From contig NZ_CP132359.1 in NCBI RefSeq assembly GCF_030758975.1, positions 3,988,005-4,052,004 on the forward strand: a stretch of DNA of 64,000 nucleotides. Reading direction: 5' to 3'. The translations under genes were made by a program, and so were the position numbers. Positions 26,500 through 34,756 of this stretch are shown here, in pieces; the stretch's first letter is position 1; each line of letters starts with the position of its first letter. This DNA comes from Bosea beijingensis (GTDB taxonomy: Bacteria > Pseudomonadota > Alphaproteobacteria > Rhizobiales > Beijerinckiaceae). The notes below the pieces were generated by a model. That model saw nothing but the letters and a program-made list of their open reading frames with translations. It did no database searches and was not told the DNA's origin.

Positions 26500-26511
26500 A
26501 TTGTCGACAAT
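26500..26511. promoter_or_regulatory. Perfect palindrome ATTGTCGACAAT, candidate GntR operator
   Basis: This 12-bp sequence is its own reverse complement and sits in the shared promoter region of the prpD-prpB-tctCBA and divergent tctCBA operons. FCD-type GntR regulators commonly bind TTGTNNACAA-like palindromes, and one (20124-20840) is encoded at the end of the operon. Binding is inferred, not shown. Confidence 0.6.
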
Positions 26512-26595
26512 CGAACCGGGCCGATCATGAGCCCGGACTGACGACGAAACCCCGCCGCCGACAGGCGGGAGCAACAAGAGTTTCGGAGGAACGCC

Positions 26596-27567
26596 ATGAG
26601 AACAACGATCGCCACCTGCTGCGCGCTGCTGCTCTCGGCAACCGTCCACGCGCAGGACTTCCAGCCGCAGAACCCCGAATGCATCGCGCCTGCCGCGCCC
26701 GGCGGCGGCTTCGACCTGACCTGCCGGCTCACCAGCCGGTTGCTGAACGAGACCGGGCTGGTCGGCCCCTCGATCCGCACCACCAACATGCCGGGCGGCA
26801 TCGGCGCCATCGCCTATAACAACATCCAGGCTCAGCGCGCCGCCGATGCCAATGTCATCGTCGCGGTTTCGACGGGGTCCTGGGTCAATCTCGCCCAGGG
26901 CAAGTTCGGCCGCTTCAGCGAATCCGACGTGCGCTGGCTCGGCGCGATCGGCGCCGATTACGGCGTGCTCGCCGTGCGCAAGGACAGCCGCTTCAAGACG
27001 CTGGCCGATGTGGTCGAAGCCCTGAAGAAGGACCCGACCTCGGTCAAGGTCGGCGCCGGCGGCACCGTCGGCAGCCAGGACTGGATGAAGCCCGCGCTGG
27101 TGCTGAAGGCGGCCGGCGTCGATCCGCGCAAGATGCGCTACCTTGCCTATGAGGGCGGCGGCGAGGCGATCGGCGCCCTGATCGGCGGCCATATCGACCT
27201 CTTCCCCGGCGACGCCTCCGAGGTGCGCGGCCAGCTCGAAGCCGGCGAGATCCGCCTGCTCGCGACCTTCTCGGAAAAGCGCCTGCCCGGTGCCTTCGCC
27301 GAAGTGCCGACGGCCAAGGAACAGGGCTACGACGTGCAATGGCCGATCGTGCGCGGCTTCTACGCCCCGCCGAAGGCGCCGGAAGCGTCCTACGCCTACT
27401 GGACGGGCGTGCTGACCAAGCTCAACGCCGATCCGCGCTGGCAGAAAGCCCGCACCGAGCAGGGTCTGTTCGAGTTCAACATGGTCGGCGCGGAATTCGA
27501 CGCCTTCGCCAAGAAGCGGACCGCCGATTTCCGGACGCTGGCGGCCGAGGTCGGCCTCGCCAAGTAA
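26596..27567 (+). CDS. tctC: Tripartite tricarboxylate transporter substrate-binding protein, TctC/Bug family (copy 2)
   Basis: This 323-residue protein has a short Sec signal (TTIATCCALLLSATVHAQ, cleavage near residue 20) and a Bug fold. CIAPAAPGGGFDLTCRL and TNMPGGIGAIAYNNI are the two substrate-loop regions. A GGAGGAACGCC precedes ATG 26596, a good ribosome site. It heads a plus-strand tctC-tctB-tctA operon that diverges from prpD. The two binding proteins in this locus differ in their loops (PGGGWDGAGR against PGGGFDLTCR), so they may bind different carboxylates. Confidence 0.92.
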   Translation: MRTTIATCCALLLSATVHAQDFQPQNPECIAPAAPGGGFDLTCRLTSRLLNETGLVGPSIRTTNMPGGIGAIAYNNIQAQRAADANVIVAVSTGSWVNLAQGKFGRFSESDVRWLGAIGADYGVLAVRKDSRFKTLADVVEALKKDPTSVKVGAGGTVGSQDWMKPALVLKAAGVDPRKMRYLAYEGGGEAIGALIGGHIDLFPGDASEVRGQLEAGEIRLLATFSEKRLPGAFAEVPTAKEQGYDVQWPIVRGFYAPPKAPEASYAYWTGVLTKLNADPRWQKARTEQGLFEFNMVGAEFDAFAKKRTADFRTLAAEVGLAK

Positions 27568-27609
27568 GGGCAGAAGCCCTTCGCCACGACAGCAGGACGG
27601 GAGAGGATC

Positions 27610-28035
27610 ATGATCGATCGCCTGGTCGGGTTGATCTGCGCGCTCATCGGCGCGGGCGCGATCTGGCACGCGCAGACCCTGCATGTGCCCTTCGCGGCCG
27701 ATCCGGTCGGGCCGCGCATGTTCCCGACGATCACCGGCGGCGTGCTGATCCTGGGCGGCTTCATCCTGATGCTGCGCCCGGGGCCGGTGACGATGGAGTT
27801 CGGGACATGGCCGCGCGCGCTCGCCGTGCTCGTGGCCAGCCTGATCTACCCGCTGCTCCTGCTGCCGATCGGCTTCATCGCGGCCACGTCGCTCCTCTGC
27901 TTCGTGGCCGCGCTGGCCTTCCATGCGCGGCCGCTGCCGGCAGCCGCCTCCGCGGTCGCCACCGCGATCGTCTTCTTCGTGCTGCTCGACAAGGTGCTCG
28001 ACCTGCCGCTGCCGCGCGGACCGCTGGGGATCTGA
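27610..28035 (+). CDS. tctB: Tripartite tricarboxylate transporter small subunit, TctB family (copy 2)
   Basis: This 141-residue membrane protein shows four hydrophobic segments with the TctB-typical FAADPVGPRMFPTITGGVLI loop after the first helix. It lies 42 bp after tctC with GGGAGAGG before its ATG, and its stop is one base before the tctA start. It is the small membrane subunit of the second TTT system. Confidence 0.9.
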   Translation: MIDRLVGLICALIGAGAIWHAQTLHVPFAADPVGPRMFPTITGGVLILGGFILMLRPGPVTMEFGTWPRALAVLVASLIYPLLLLPIGFIAATSLLCFVAALAFHARPLPAAASAVATAIVFFVLLDKVLDLPLPRGPLGI

Positions 28036-28036
28036 G

Positions 28037-29554
28037 ATGGACGCCTTCGCCGCCCTGCTCACCGGCTTCCAGGTCGCGCTGACCCCGCTCAACCTCGGCG
28101 TCGCCTTCGCCGGCGTGGCGCTCGGCACCGCCATCGGCGCGCTGCCGGGCATCGGCCCGATCAACGCGGTCGCGCTGCTGCTGCCACTCTGCTTCGCGCT
28201 GAAATTGCCGCCGGAGACGGCGCTGATCCTGCTCGCCGGGCTTTATTACGGCAGCGGCTATGGCGGCCGCATCTCCTCGATCCTGCTCAACATCCCCGGC
28301 GATCCCGGGCTGGTGATGACCACGCTCGACGGCTATCCGCTCGCCAAATCCGGGCGCGGCGCGGCGGCGCTGGCGATCAGCGGCATCGGCAGCTTCGTCG
28401 GCGGCACCAGTGCCGTCATCCTGATGACCTTCTTGGCCGTACCGCTGGCGCGGCTCGCGCTCTCCTTCGGCCCGGCCGATTATGTCGCGCTGATGGTGCT
28501 GTCTTTCGCCCTGCTCGGGACGATGAGCGAGGGCAAGGCGGTGAAGACCTGGATCGCGGTGGCGCTCGGGCTCCTGCTCGCCATGGTCGGCATCGATGGC
28601 GGCACCGGCGTCGAGCGTTTCACCTTCGGCTCGCTGGAACTGCTCGGCGGCATCGACTTCACCAGCCTGACCATCGGCCTCTTCGCCGTCGCCGAAATCC
28701 TCGTGCTGGCGGAAGGGATGATCAGCGGCGTGGTCTCGCGCACAGGAAGTGGCGCCCGGCTGTCGTTCAAGGAAATCCTGTACTGCGTGCCGGCCATGCT
28801 GCGTGCGACCGGCCTCGGCTTCTTCCTCGGCGTGCTGCCGGGCACCGGCGCCTCCGTCGCCTCGGCCATGGCCTATACCGCCGAAAAGCGCATCTCGGAC
28901 AAGGGCACCTTCGGCAAGGGTGACATGCGCGGCCTCGCGGCGCCGGAAACCGCCGACAACGCGGCGCAGACCGGCTCGATGGTGCCGATGCTGGCGCTCG
29001 GCATTCCCGGTTCCGGCACCACGGCTGTGATGCTCGGTGCCTTCATGATGTACTCGATCACGCCCGGCCCGCTGCTGTTCACGCAGCGCCCCGAGGTCGC
29101 CTGGGGCCTGATCGCCTCGATGTATATCGGCAACCTGATGCTGCTGGTGCTGAACCTGCCTCTGGTCGGACTGTTCGCGCGCCTGCTGCTGGTGCCGGCC
29201 TGGATTCTCTATCCCGGCATCCTCGCCTTGTCCTATGCCGGCGTCTACGCCGTCTCGAACTCGGCCTTCGAGCTGATCATCACAACCGGCATCGGCATCC
29301 TCGCCTATGGCCTGCGCAAGGTCGGCATACCCTTGATCCCGCTGATGCTGGCCTTCGTGCTGGCGCGGCTGCTGGAAGACAATTTCCGCCGAGCACTGTC
29401 CTTGTCGGATGGCGGCTACGAGATTCTGTTCTCGACCCCGACCAGCATCGTGCTCTGGCTGCTGGCAATCGTCGCGATCGGCCTGCCGTTCATCCGCAAG
29501 CCCGCGCTCCATCCGGCCGTGCCAGCGGCCGAGAGCGGGAAGGCGGGCGCCTGA
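28037..29554 (+). CDS. tctA: Tripartite tricarboxylate transporter permease, TctA family (copy 2)
   Basis: This 505-residue protein is the second TctA permease. GALPGIGPINAVALLLP, LYYGSGYGGRISSILLNIPG and GLAAPETADNAAQTGSMVPML are the family hallmarks and align with, but differ from, copy 1. ATG 28037 follows the tctB stop directly (TGAGATGG), indicating coupling; the upstream extension to 27923 is tctB read in another frame. It converges on the SDR gene with an 18-bp gap. The presence of two full TTT systems about 5 kb apart around prpBD is unusual in scale for one substrate. Confidence 0.93.
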   Translation: MDAFAALLTGFQVALTPLNLGVAFAGVALGTAIGALPGIGPINAVALLLPLCFALKLPPETALILLAGLYYGSGYGGRISSILLNIPGDPGLVMTTLDGYPLAKSGRGAAALAISGIGSFVGGTSAVILMTFLAVPLARLALSFGPADYVALMVLSFALLGTMSEGKAVKTWIAVALGLLLAMVGIDGGTGVERFTFGSLELLGGIDFTSLTIGLFAVAEILVLAEGMISGVVSRTGSGARLSFKEILYCVPAMLRATGLGFFLGVLPGTGASVASAMAYTAEKRISDKGTFGKGDMRGLAAPETADNAAQTGSMVPMLALGIPGSGTTAVMLGAFMMYSITPGPLLFTQRPEVAWGLIASMYIGNLMLLVLNLPLVGLFARLLLVPAWILYPGILALSYAGVYAVSNSAFELIITTGIGILAYGLRKVGIPLIPLMLAFVLARLLEDNFRRALSLSDGGYEILFSTPTSIVLWLLAIVAIGLPFIRKPALHPAVPAAESGKAGA

Positions 29555-29572
29555 ACGGCGCCCGGAACAACG

Positions 29573-30277
29573 TCAGATCGAGCGGGTGATGCCGCCGTCG
29601 ACGCGCAGGTTCTGACCAGTGATATAGGCCGCGTCCTTCGAGGCGAGGAAGGCGATGGTGCCGGCGATCTCGTCGCTGGTGCCGTAGCGCTGCATCGGCA
29701 CGCCCTGCCGCCGTTCCTCCGTCGCCGGCAGGCTGTCGATCCAGCCCGGCAGCACGTTGTTCATGCGGATATTGTCGGCCGCATAGGTGTCGGCGAAGAT
29801 CTTGGTGAAGGAGGCGAGCCCCGCCCGGAACACCGCAGAGGTCGGGAACATCGAACTCGGCTCGAAAGCCCAGGCCGTCGAGATGTTGATGATCGCGCCG
29901 GCCTTCTGCTTCTGCATGATCGGCGTCACCAGCCGCGTCGGCCGGATGGCGTTGAGCAGATAGACGTCCATGCCGCGGTGCCAGTCCTCGTCGGTGATGT
30001 CGAGGATCGGCGCACGCGGCCCGTGACCGGCGCTGTTGACGAGCACGTCGACACGGCCCCAGCGTTCCATGGCGAGATCGACCAGACGCTTCAGGTCGTC
30101 GTTCGACTGGTTCGAACCGGTGACGCCGATGCCGCCGAGCTCGGCGGCCAGCGCCTCGCCCTTGCCCGAGGAGGAGAGAATGGCGACGGCGAAGCCGTCC
30201 TGTGCGAGGCGCTTCGCTGCCGCCGCGCCCATGCCGCTTCCGCCCGCGGTGATCAGGGCCACTTTTTCTACCGACAT
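29573..30277 (-). CDS. SDR-family protein with altered catalytic tetrad
   Basis: This 234-residue protein has the short-chain dehydrogenase fold: ITAGGSGMG at the cofactor site, VLVNSAG, the catalytic serine in INISTAW and the C-terminal YITGQNLRVDGG. Where classical SDRs have Y-x3-K, it reads SAVFR before AGLASFTK, so the catalytic Tyr and Lys are replaced by Ser and Arg. Some atypical SDR subfamilies keep S-x3-R, so it may be a divergent reductase or a non-catalytic binder. It is divergent from a LysR gene, which probably controls it. Its substrate is unknown. Confidence 0.85.
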   Translation of the reverse strand: MSVEKVALITAGGSGMGAAAAKRLAQDGFAVAILSSSGKGEALAAELGGIGVTGSNQSNDDLKRLVDLAMERWGRVDVLVNSAGHGPRAPILDITDEDWHRGMDVYLLNAIRPTRLVTPIMQKQKAGAIINISTAWAFEPSSMFPTSAVFRAGLASFTKIFADTYAADNIRMNNVLPGWIDSLPATEERRQGVPMQRYGTSDEIAGTIAFLASKDAAYITGQNLRVDGGITRSI

Positions 30278-30347
30278 GCTATTATCCTCCGGCTTGATAC
30301 CGCAGCAGCCAGCGCTGCTGCATAATGATCGTTACGCATCTTCTAGC

Positions 30348-30393
30348 ATTGGCAGCGCCACGCAGCGAACCAGTTCCACGCAGCATTGCCAAT
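30348..30393. promoter_or_regulatory. Inverted repeat between divergent SDR and LysR genes
   Basis: ATTGGCA (30348-30354) is matched by TGCCAAT (30387-30393), with two CGCAGC copies between them. Position in the 130-bp divergent gap suits a LysR-type binding region. The long 32-bp spacing makes a single-dimer site unlikely; tetramer binding would fit. Confidence 0.3.
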
Positions 30394-30407
30394 AGAAAAA
30401 CTATCGC

Positions 30408-31334
30408 ATGTCATCTTCCTCTCGCCGCCTGCCGCCATTGAACGGCCTCCGCGTTTTCGAGGTCGTGTCCCGTCATCTGAACTTCCGGCTCGCCGCCGAG
30501 GAGATCGGCGTGACGCAAGGCGCCGTCGCACAATTGATCCGCGGCCTCGAAGCGGAGCTCGGGTTGAAGCTCTTCCTGCGCCGCCCCCAGGGTCTGGAGC
30601 CGACCGAGGCCGGACAGCAATATGCCGCCAAGATCCGGCGCGCCTTCGACCTGATCGCTGAAGCGACACGCGACCTGCGCGCCGAACCGCAGCGCCTGAC
30701 GATCAGCGTCACGCCGAGCCTGGCCTCACGCTGGCTCATCCCCCGCCTCCCGGACTTCACGGCAGCCCACCCGACGATCGACCTGCGGATCGTCGCGACC
30801 GACCGCCTTTCCAATTTCGAGACGGATGACGTCGATCTCGCGGTCAGGCTCGGGCATCCGCCATTCGGGCCGGGGCTCACTGCGGAACTGCTGCACGAGC
30901 AGACCATCATCGCCATCGGCAGCCCCCTGCTGGTCGAAAAGCTCGGCGATCCCGGCGATCCCCGAAATTTCGCGCGCTATCCGTTGCTGCATGATGCCCA
31001 CGATTTCTGGCCGGCCTTCCTCGGCAAGGCATTTCCGGGCGGCGCGCCCGCCTCCGCGCAGAATGTGCGGTTCAACCAGACCTCGCTCGCGGTCGAGGCG
31101 GCCATCGCCGGGCAGGGTCTCGCCCTGGCCAGCCTTTTCCTGGTCGCTGACGACATCGCGTCAGGCCGACTAGCCCGCGTTCTTCCAGCGGAGCTGCCAG
31201 TCGAAGCAGGCTTCCATATCGTCACCCCGCGCAAACCCCGGCATCCCGGCCCGGTCGAGGAGGTATGTCGCTGGCTGGCCGAAGCCGCAGCGGGCCACCG
31301 CTCCAGTTCGCGATCGGACGCCTCGCCGGCCTAG
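30408..31334 (+). CDS. LysR-family transcriptional regulator (GcvA-like)
   Basis: This 308-residue regulator has a LysR helix-turn-helix at about residues 10-70 (LRVFEVVSRHLNFRLAAEEIGVTQGAVAQLIRGLE) and a periplasmic-binding-like effector domain (VTPSLASRWLIPRLPDF, IDLRIVATDRLSNFETDDVDLAVRLG). The PPLNGLRVFEVVSRHLNF beginning is characteristic of the GcvA group. It diverges from the SDR gene and precedes the M20 amidohydrolase by about 105 bp, so either may be its target. The effector is not predictable. Confidence 0.9.
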   Translation: MSSSSRRLPPLNGLRVFEVVSRHLNFRLAAEEIGVTQGAVAQLIRGLEAELGLKLFLRRPQGLEPTEAGQQYAAKIRRAFDLIAEATRDLRAEPQRLTISVTPSLASRWLIPRLPDFTAAHPTIDLRIVATDRLSNFETDDVDLAVRLGHPPFGPGLTAELLHEQTIIAIGSPLLVEKLGDPGDPRNFARYPLLHDAHDFWPAFLGKAFPGGAPASAQNVRFNQTSLAVEAAIAGQGLALASLFLVADDIASGRLARVLPAELPVEAGFHIVTPRKPRHPGPVEEVCRWLAEAAAGHRSSSRSDASPA

Positions 31335-31439
31335 TCTCAGTCCCGCGAAACAAATTTGCATCCAGCAGACAGGATTGCAGCGCTTCTTTCGACGCAACTG
31401 CACTATCCCTTCGGCATCCCGTGACGCGAGGCCGCTCCG

Positions 31440-32603
31440 ATGTCCCAGCTCGATCTCGACGCCCTGCAATCCGAGATGACCGCGTGGCGGCGCCATCTGC
31501 ATACGCATCCGGAATTCGGCTTCGAAGAGAAGCAGACGGCGGCCTTCGTCGCGGAGAAGCTGCGCGCATTCGGCCTGGACGAGGTCGTCGAGGGCGTCGG
31601 CGGCACAGGCGTCGTCGGCACACTCAAGCGCGGCAGCGGCAACCGCGCCATCGCCTTGCGTGCCGACATGGATGCGCTGCGCATCACCGAGCAGAGCGAG
31701 CAACCCTATCGCTCGCAGACGCCCGGCGTGATGCATGCCTGCGGCCATGACGGCCATACCAGCATGCTGCTCGGAGCGGCCAAGCTTCTGGCGGAGGAAG
31801 GCGGCTTCGACGGCACCGTGCGCTTCCTGTTCCAGCCGGCCGAGGAATGGGGCCGCGGGGCGCTCGCGATGCTTGACGACGGGCTGATGGAACGCTTCCC
31901 CTTCGACGAGATCTACGGCCTCCACAACATGCCGGGCCTCGGCATAGGCCGGTTCCAGACGCGCGCCGGCTCCTTCATGTCGGCCGAGGATAATTTCGAG
32001 ATCGTGCTCAGGGGCGTCGGCGGGCATGCCGCCAAACCTCATGCGGGAAGCGAGGTTCTGGTCGCCGCCTGCGCGCTGGTGATGCAGCTCCAGACCATCG
32101 TCTCGCGCCGGCTGAGCCCGGCCGATATCGCGGTCGTCTCGGTGACCGAACTGCTGACGGATGGCACACGCAACGTGCTGCCGGGAACCGCCCGCATCCT
32201 CGGCGATGCCCGCTGCTTCCGCCCCGAGGTCAGTGCCGAGATCGAGCGCCAGATGGGCATCATCGCGCACGGCACAGCCGAGAGCTACAACCTGACCTGC
32301 GCACTGACCTATACGCGCGAGTTCGTGCCGCTGGTGAACGACGCGGAGCTTTCGCGAGAAGCGCTCGCCGCAGCCCGGACCGTGCTCGACGACGGCGATG
32401 TCGCGATCGCATCCGAGCCAATGACGGGTTCGGAGGATTTCGCCCGCTTCCTCGACCACGTGCCCGGCTGCTTCGCCTATGTCGGCAATGGCGAGGGCTC
32501 GGCGCCGCTGCACAACGCGTCTTATGATTTCGACGATCGCGGGCTGATCCATGGCGCCCGCTTCCACGCCGCGATCATCCGGCACAGGCTGCCCGAAGGC
32601 TGA
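31440..32603 (+). CDS. M20 family amidohydrolase (hippurate hydrolase-like)
   Basis: This 387-residue enzyme is an M20D amidohydrolase that removes an acyl group from an N-acyl amino acid or a similar amide. Metal and catalytic residues are visible in GVMHACGHDGHTSMLLG (His and Asp), FQPAEEWGRGA (general-base Glu and metal Glu), YGLHNMPG and the late SEDFARFL. HTHPEFGFEE is the family's N-terminal motif. Start ATG 31440 follows the usual MSQLDLDAL beginning, with GAGGC a few bases upstream. It is the last gene before a strong hairpin at 32709. Hippurate and indole-acetyl-amino acids are typical substrates of relatives. Confidence 0.9.
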   Translation: MSQLDLDALQSEMTAWRRHLHTHPEFGFEEKQTAAFVAEKLRAFGLDEVVEGVGGTGVVGTLKRGSGNRAIALRADMDALRITEQSEQPYRSQTPGVMHACGHDGHTSMLLGAAKLLAEEGGFDGTVRFLFQPAEEWGRGALAMLDDGLMERFPFDEIYGLHNMPGLGIGRFQTRAGSFMSAEDNFEIVLRGVGGHAAKPHAGSEVLVAACALVMQLQTIVSRRLSPADIAVVSVTELLTDGTRNVLPGTARILGDARCFRPEVSAEIERQMGIIAHGTAESYNLTCALTYTREFVPLVNDAELSREALAAARTVLDDGDVAIASEPMTGSEDFARFLDHVPGCFAYVGNGEGSAPLHNASYDFDDRGLIHGARFHAAIIRHRLPEG

Positions 32604-32708
32604 GCTTCGGCTGCGCCGGGAGAGATCTTTCCGGCGGCAGCTCCTTCGGGGAAGAGCCTTGCAAACATCCCCTGATCCATGGAGCCAAACCCCATGCCGG
32701 CCGGCGTA

Positions 32709-32739
32709 GACATGAGCCTGTGTCAAACAGGCTCATGTC
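32709..32739. terminator. Bidirectional hairpin between convergent genes
   Basis: GACATGAGCCTG and CAGGCTCATGTC form a perfect 12-bp stem with a 7-nt loop (TGTCAAA). It lies 105 bp after the amidohydrolase stop and 8 bp after the stop of the opposing beta-propeller gene. There is no long U-tract in either direction. Confidence 0.65.
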
Positions 32740-32746
32740 CTAATGC

Positions 32747-33385
32747 TCAGATGCGCTTCGGCCGGCGCACGGCCCGCAGCGTGCTCTTGCCGCCATCGCC
32801 GCAATAGAACAGGTCGGCACCGTCCGATTCCACCCCGGAGAGGCCTATCTCGGGCGGCATGGCGACAGCGTCCAGCCCCTTGCCGGTCGCGGGATCGATA
32901 CGGCGCAACTCGCTTTCGCCGTCTTCCCAGGTGCCGTGCCACAACTCGCCGTCGACCCAGGTCACGCCGGTGACGAAGCGGTTGGTCTCGATGCTGCGCA
33001 GCACCTTGCCGGTGGCCGGATCGATCTGATGGATCTTGCGCTCGCGATAATGGCCGACCCAGAGCGATCCCTCGGCCCAGGCAAGGCCGGAATCGCCGCC
33101 CTTGCCGGGCGCGGGGATCGTGCCGAGCACCGAGCCGGTCCGCGGATCGATCTTCTGGATGCGGTCCTCGGCGATCTGGAAAAGATGCGTGCCGTCGAAG
33201 GCCGTGCCGGCATGGGCGGGAACATCGATGGTTCTGACGACCTCGCCCTTGACGATATCGAGCTGGTTCAGCCGGTCGCCGGAGGCGAACCAGACATTGG
33301 CGCCGTCGAAGCTGACGCCATGGACCTTCTCGACGCCCGGAAACGGGCCATAGGTGCGGGTGATCTCGGCAGCTTGTATCGTCAT
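32747..33385 (-). CDS. Beta-propeller protein (YncE/Vgb-like), cytoplasmic
   Basis: This 212-residue protein is built of about five to six repeating blades of 35-40 residues with recurring IDPATGKVLRSI and IDPRTGSVLGTI motifs and WVGHY, WHGTW strand ends, typical of YncE, virginiamycin-B-lyase or glutamine-cyclotransferase-like propellers. There is no signal peptide, so it is probably cytoplasmic. I chose ATG 33385 because MTIQAAEITRTYGPFPGVEKVHGV begins the first blade. It lies 34 bp downstream of the TPR/winged-helix regulator in the same direction and near a DUF899 gene. Catalytic residues of Vgb were not recognised, so no reaction is assigned. Confidence 0.8.
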   Translation of the reverse strand: MTIQAAEITRTYGPFPGVEKVHGVSFDGANVWFASGDRLNQLDIVKGEVVRTIDVPAHAGTAFDGTHLFQIAEDRIQKIDPRTGSVLGTIPAPGKGGDSGLAWAEGSLWVGHYRERKIHQIDPATGKVLRSIETNRFVTGVTWVDGELWHGTWEDGESELRRIDPATGKGLDAVAMPPEIGLSGVESDGADLFYCGDGGKSTLRAVRRPKRI

Positions 33386-33419
33386 GATGGCGCTCCTGCG
33401 TCTGTTGTTATGCCGAACC

Positions 33420-34640
33420 CTAGCCATCCGGCCAGGACATCGGGAGTAACAAACCGGTCGCGAAACCCGGCAGCGGCGGCATCACCCAGCGACGCGCGCG
33501 CGCCTGCCCGTAGGACTGGACCTTGCCGGTCTCGGCAAGAGCCTCGAGCGCGCGCTGGACGCTGCGCTGGCTCGACCCGAGCGCCAGCGCCAAAGCGGAA
33601 CTCGACCATGTCTCGCCATCGGCCATGAGGGCGAGCACCGTGGCATGCTTCTCCTCGACCGGGCGTACCAGCACGACGATCCCCGTCGCGCGGCGCGGGG
33701 CGATGACGAAGCCGCGCTCCGTCGCGCTGATCCGCGCCAGTAGGCGCAAAGCCGCGCGCAGCCGGCCAATCTCGACGCGCAACCGCGCCCGGTGGGATTC
33801 ATCGGTGAAGCGCGACCCGAAGGCGCTGGCGATCAGCACGTCGCGCGGCGCATCCATCGGCCAGGCCTCGGCCAACGTTCGCAGCAGGGCGAAGAGCACG
33901 GGGCGTGTCGCCAGCGAAACCGCGTTGTTGCTGTCGCGCGCGGCATTGCGGCAGGCATCGACGATCAGAGCCTCCGAGGCCTGCAGATCCTCGACATCGT
34001 CGAGCAGCAAGGGGCGCTCGACACCATCAGCGATGAGGCGCGCGGCCGGCTCTTCGAGCAGGTGGCGCGCGGCCTCGACTTCGGCGATCAGCGCCGGGAT
34101 TCCGGCCGCGCCAGCCGCCTCTCGTGCTTCCGCGAGCACAGCCCGCGCCACGCGCGCCTCGACCCGGCGCAGAGCGATGCCAGCGCGGGCCAGTCCGTGG
34201 ATGGCCCGCAACCCGGCGGGAAGGCGTGCCGGATCGATGCCGGCGAGCCGCTCGCCCGCATGGTCGAGCCGCCCGATCAGCAGCAAGCGGCGGATGTCCA
34301 GCAGGCGCGCATGGGCCGCGTTTGCGCGATCGCCATGGGCTTCGAGCACCGCCCCAGCTTCATCGAGCCTGCCGGGCGGCCAGCCGAGATCGCGCGCCGC
34401 CAGGGCGACCTCAGCCTCGGCGACGGTGCAGCGGGCGCGGGCGACCGCTTCCCCCGCCCCGAAGGCACGGCCGGCGCGGCGCAGCAAAAGCTTGGCGCGG
34501 GCGAAATCGCCGAGCTGCGCCATGGCGATACCGCGCAGCGCCAGGGCAGGCGCATCGTCGCGCAAGGCTACCCGATTCAGCGCGCCCAGCGGATCGCCCT
34601 TCGCCAGAGCCTGCGCCGCCGCCGTGATCAGCGAGTCCAT
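33420..34640 (-). CDS. Transcriptional regulator with TPR-like N-terminus and winged helix
   Basis: This 406-residue protein begins with alanine-rich helical hairpins resembling TPR or SARP-type bacterial transcriptional activator repeats (about residues 1-215). A winged-helix-like segment follows (ESHRARLRVEIGRLRAALRLLARI, about 285-310), then a C-terminal helix-turn-helix (SSALALALGSSQRSVQRALEALAETGKV, about 350-377). The arrangement suggests a DNA-binding regulator whose N-terminal part senses a partner or small molecule. It diverges from the DUF899 gene and precedes the beta-propeller gene, so it probably controls one or both. I do not recognise a named family. Confidence 0.78.
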   Translation of the reverse strand: MDSLITAAAQALAKGDPLGALNRVALRDDAPALALRGIAMAQLGDFARAKLLLRRAGRAFGAGEAVARARCTVAEAEVALAARDLGWPPGRLDEAGAVLEAHGDRANAAHARLLDIRRLLLIGRLDHAGERLAGIDPARLPAGLRAIHGLARAGIALRRVEARVARAVLAEAREAAGAAGIPALIAEVEAARHLLEEPAARLIADGVERPLLLDDVEDLQASEALIVDACRNAARDSNNAVSLATRPVLFALLRTLAEAWPMDAPRDVLIASAFGSRFTDESHRARLRVEIGRLRAALRLLARISATERGFVIAPRRATGIVVLVRPVEEKHATVLALMADGETWSSSALALALGSSQRSVQRALEALAETGKVQSYGQARARRWVMPPLPGFATGLLLPMSWPDG

Positions 34641-34756
34641 CGGAATCCCGCCAAACTTGTCACTCCCACCGCCTGCCGCCTCCGCCTTACCACCGATCGC
34701 GACGCCGCATCGAGTGTCGAGGCGGCGCGGACATCCCCCGACAGGAGTGAAACATA

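Noticed and set aside
26434..29512. Two long minus-strand frames (26434-28164 and 27875-29512)
   Set aside because: Both are shadows of the plus-strand tctCBA operon.
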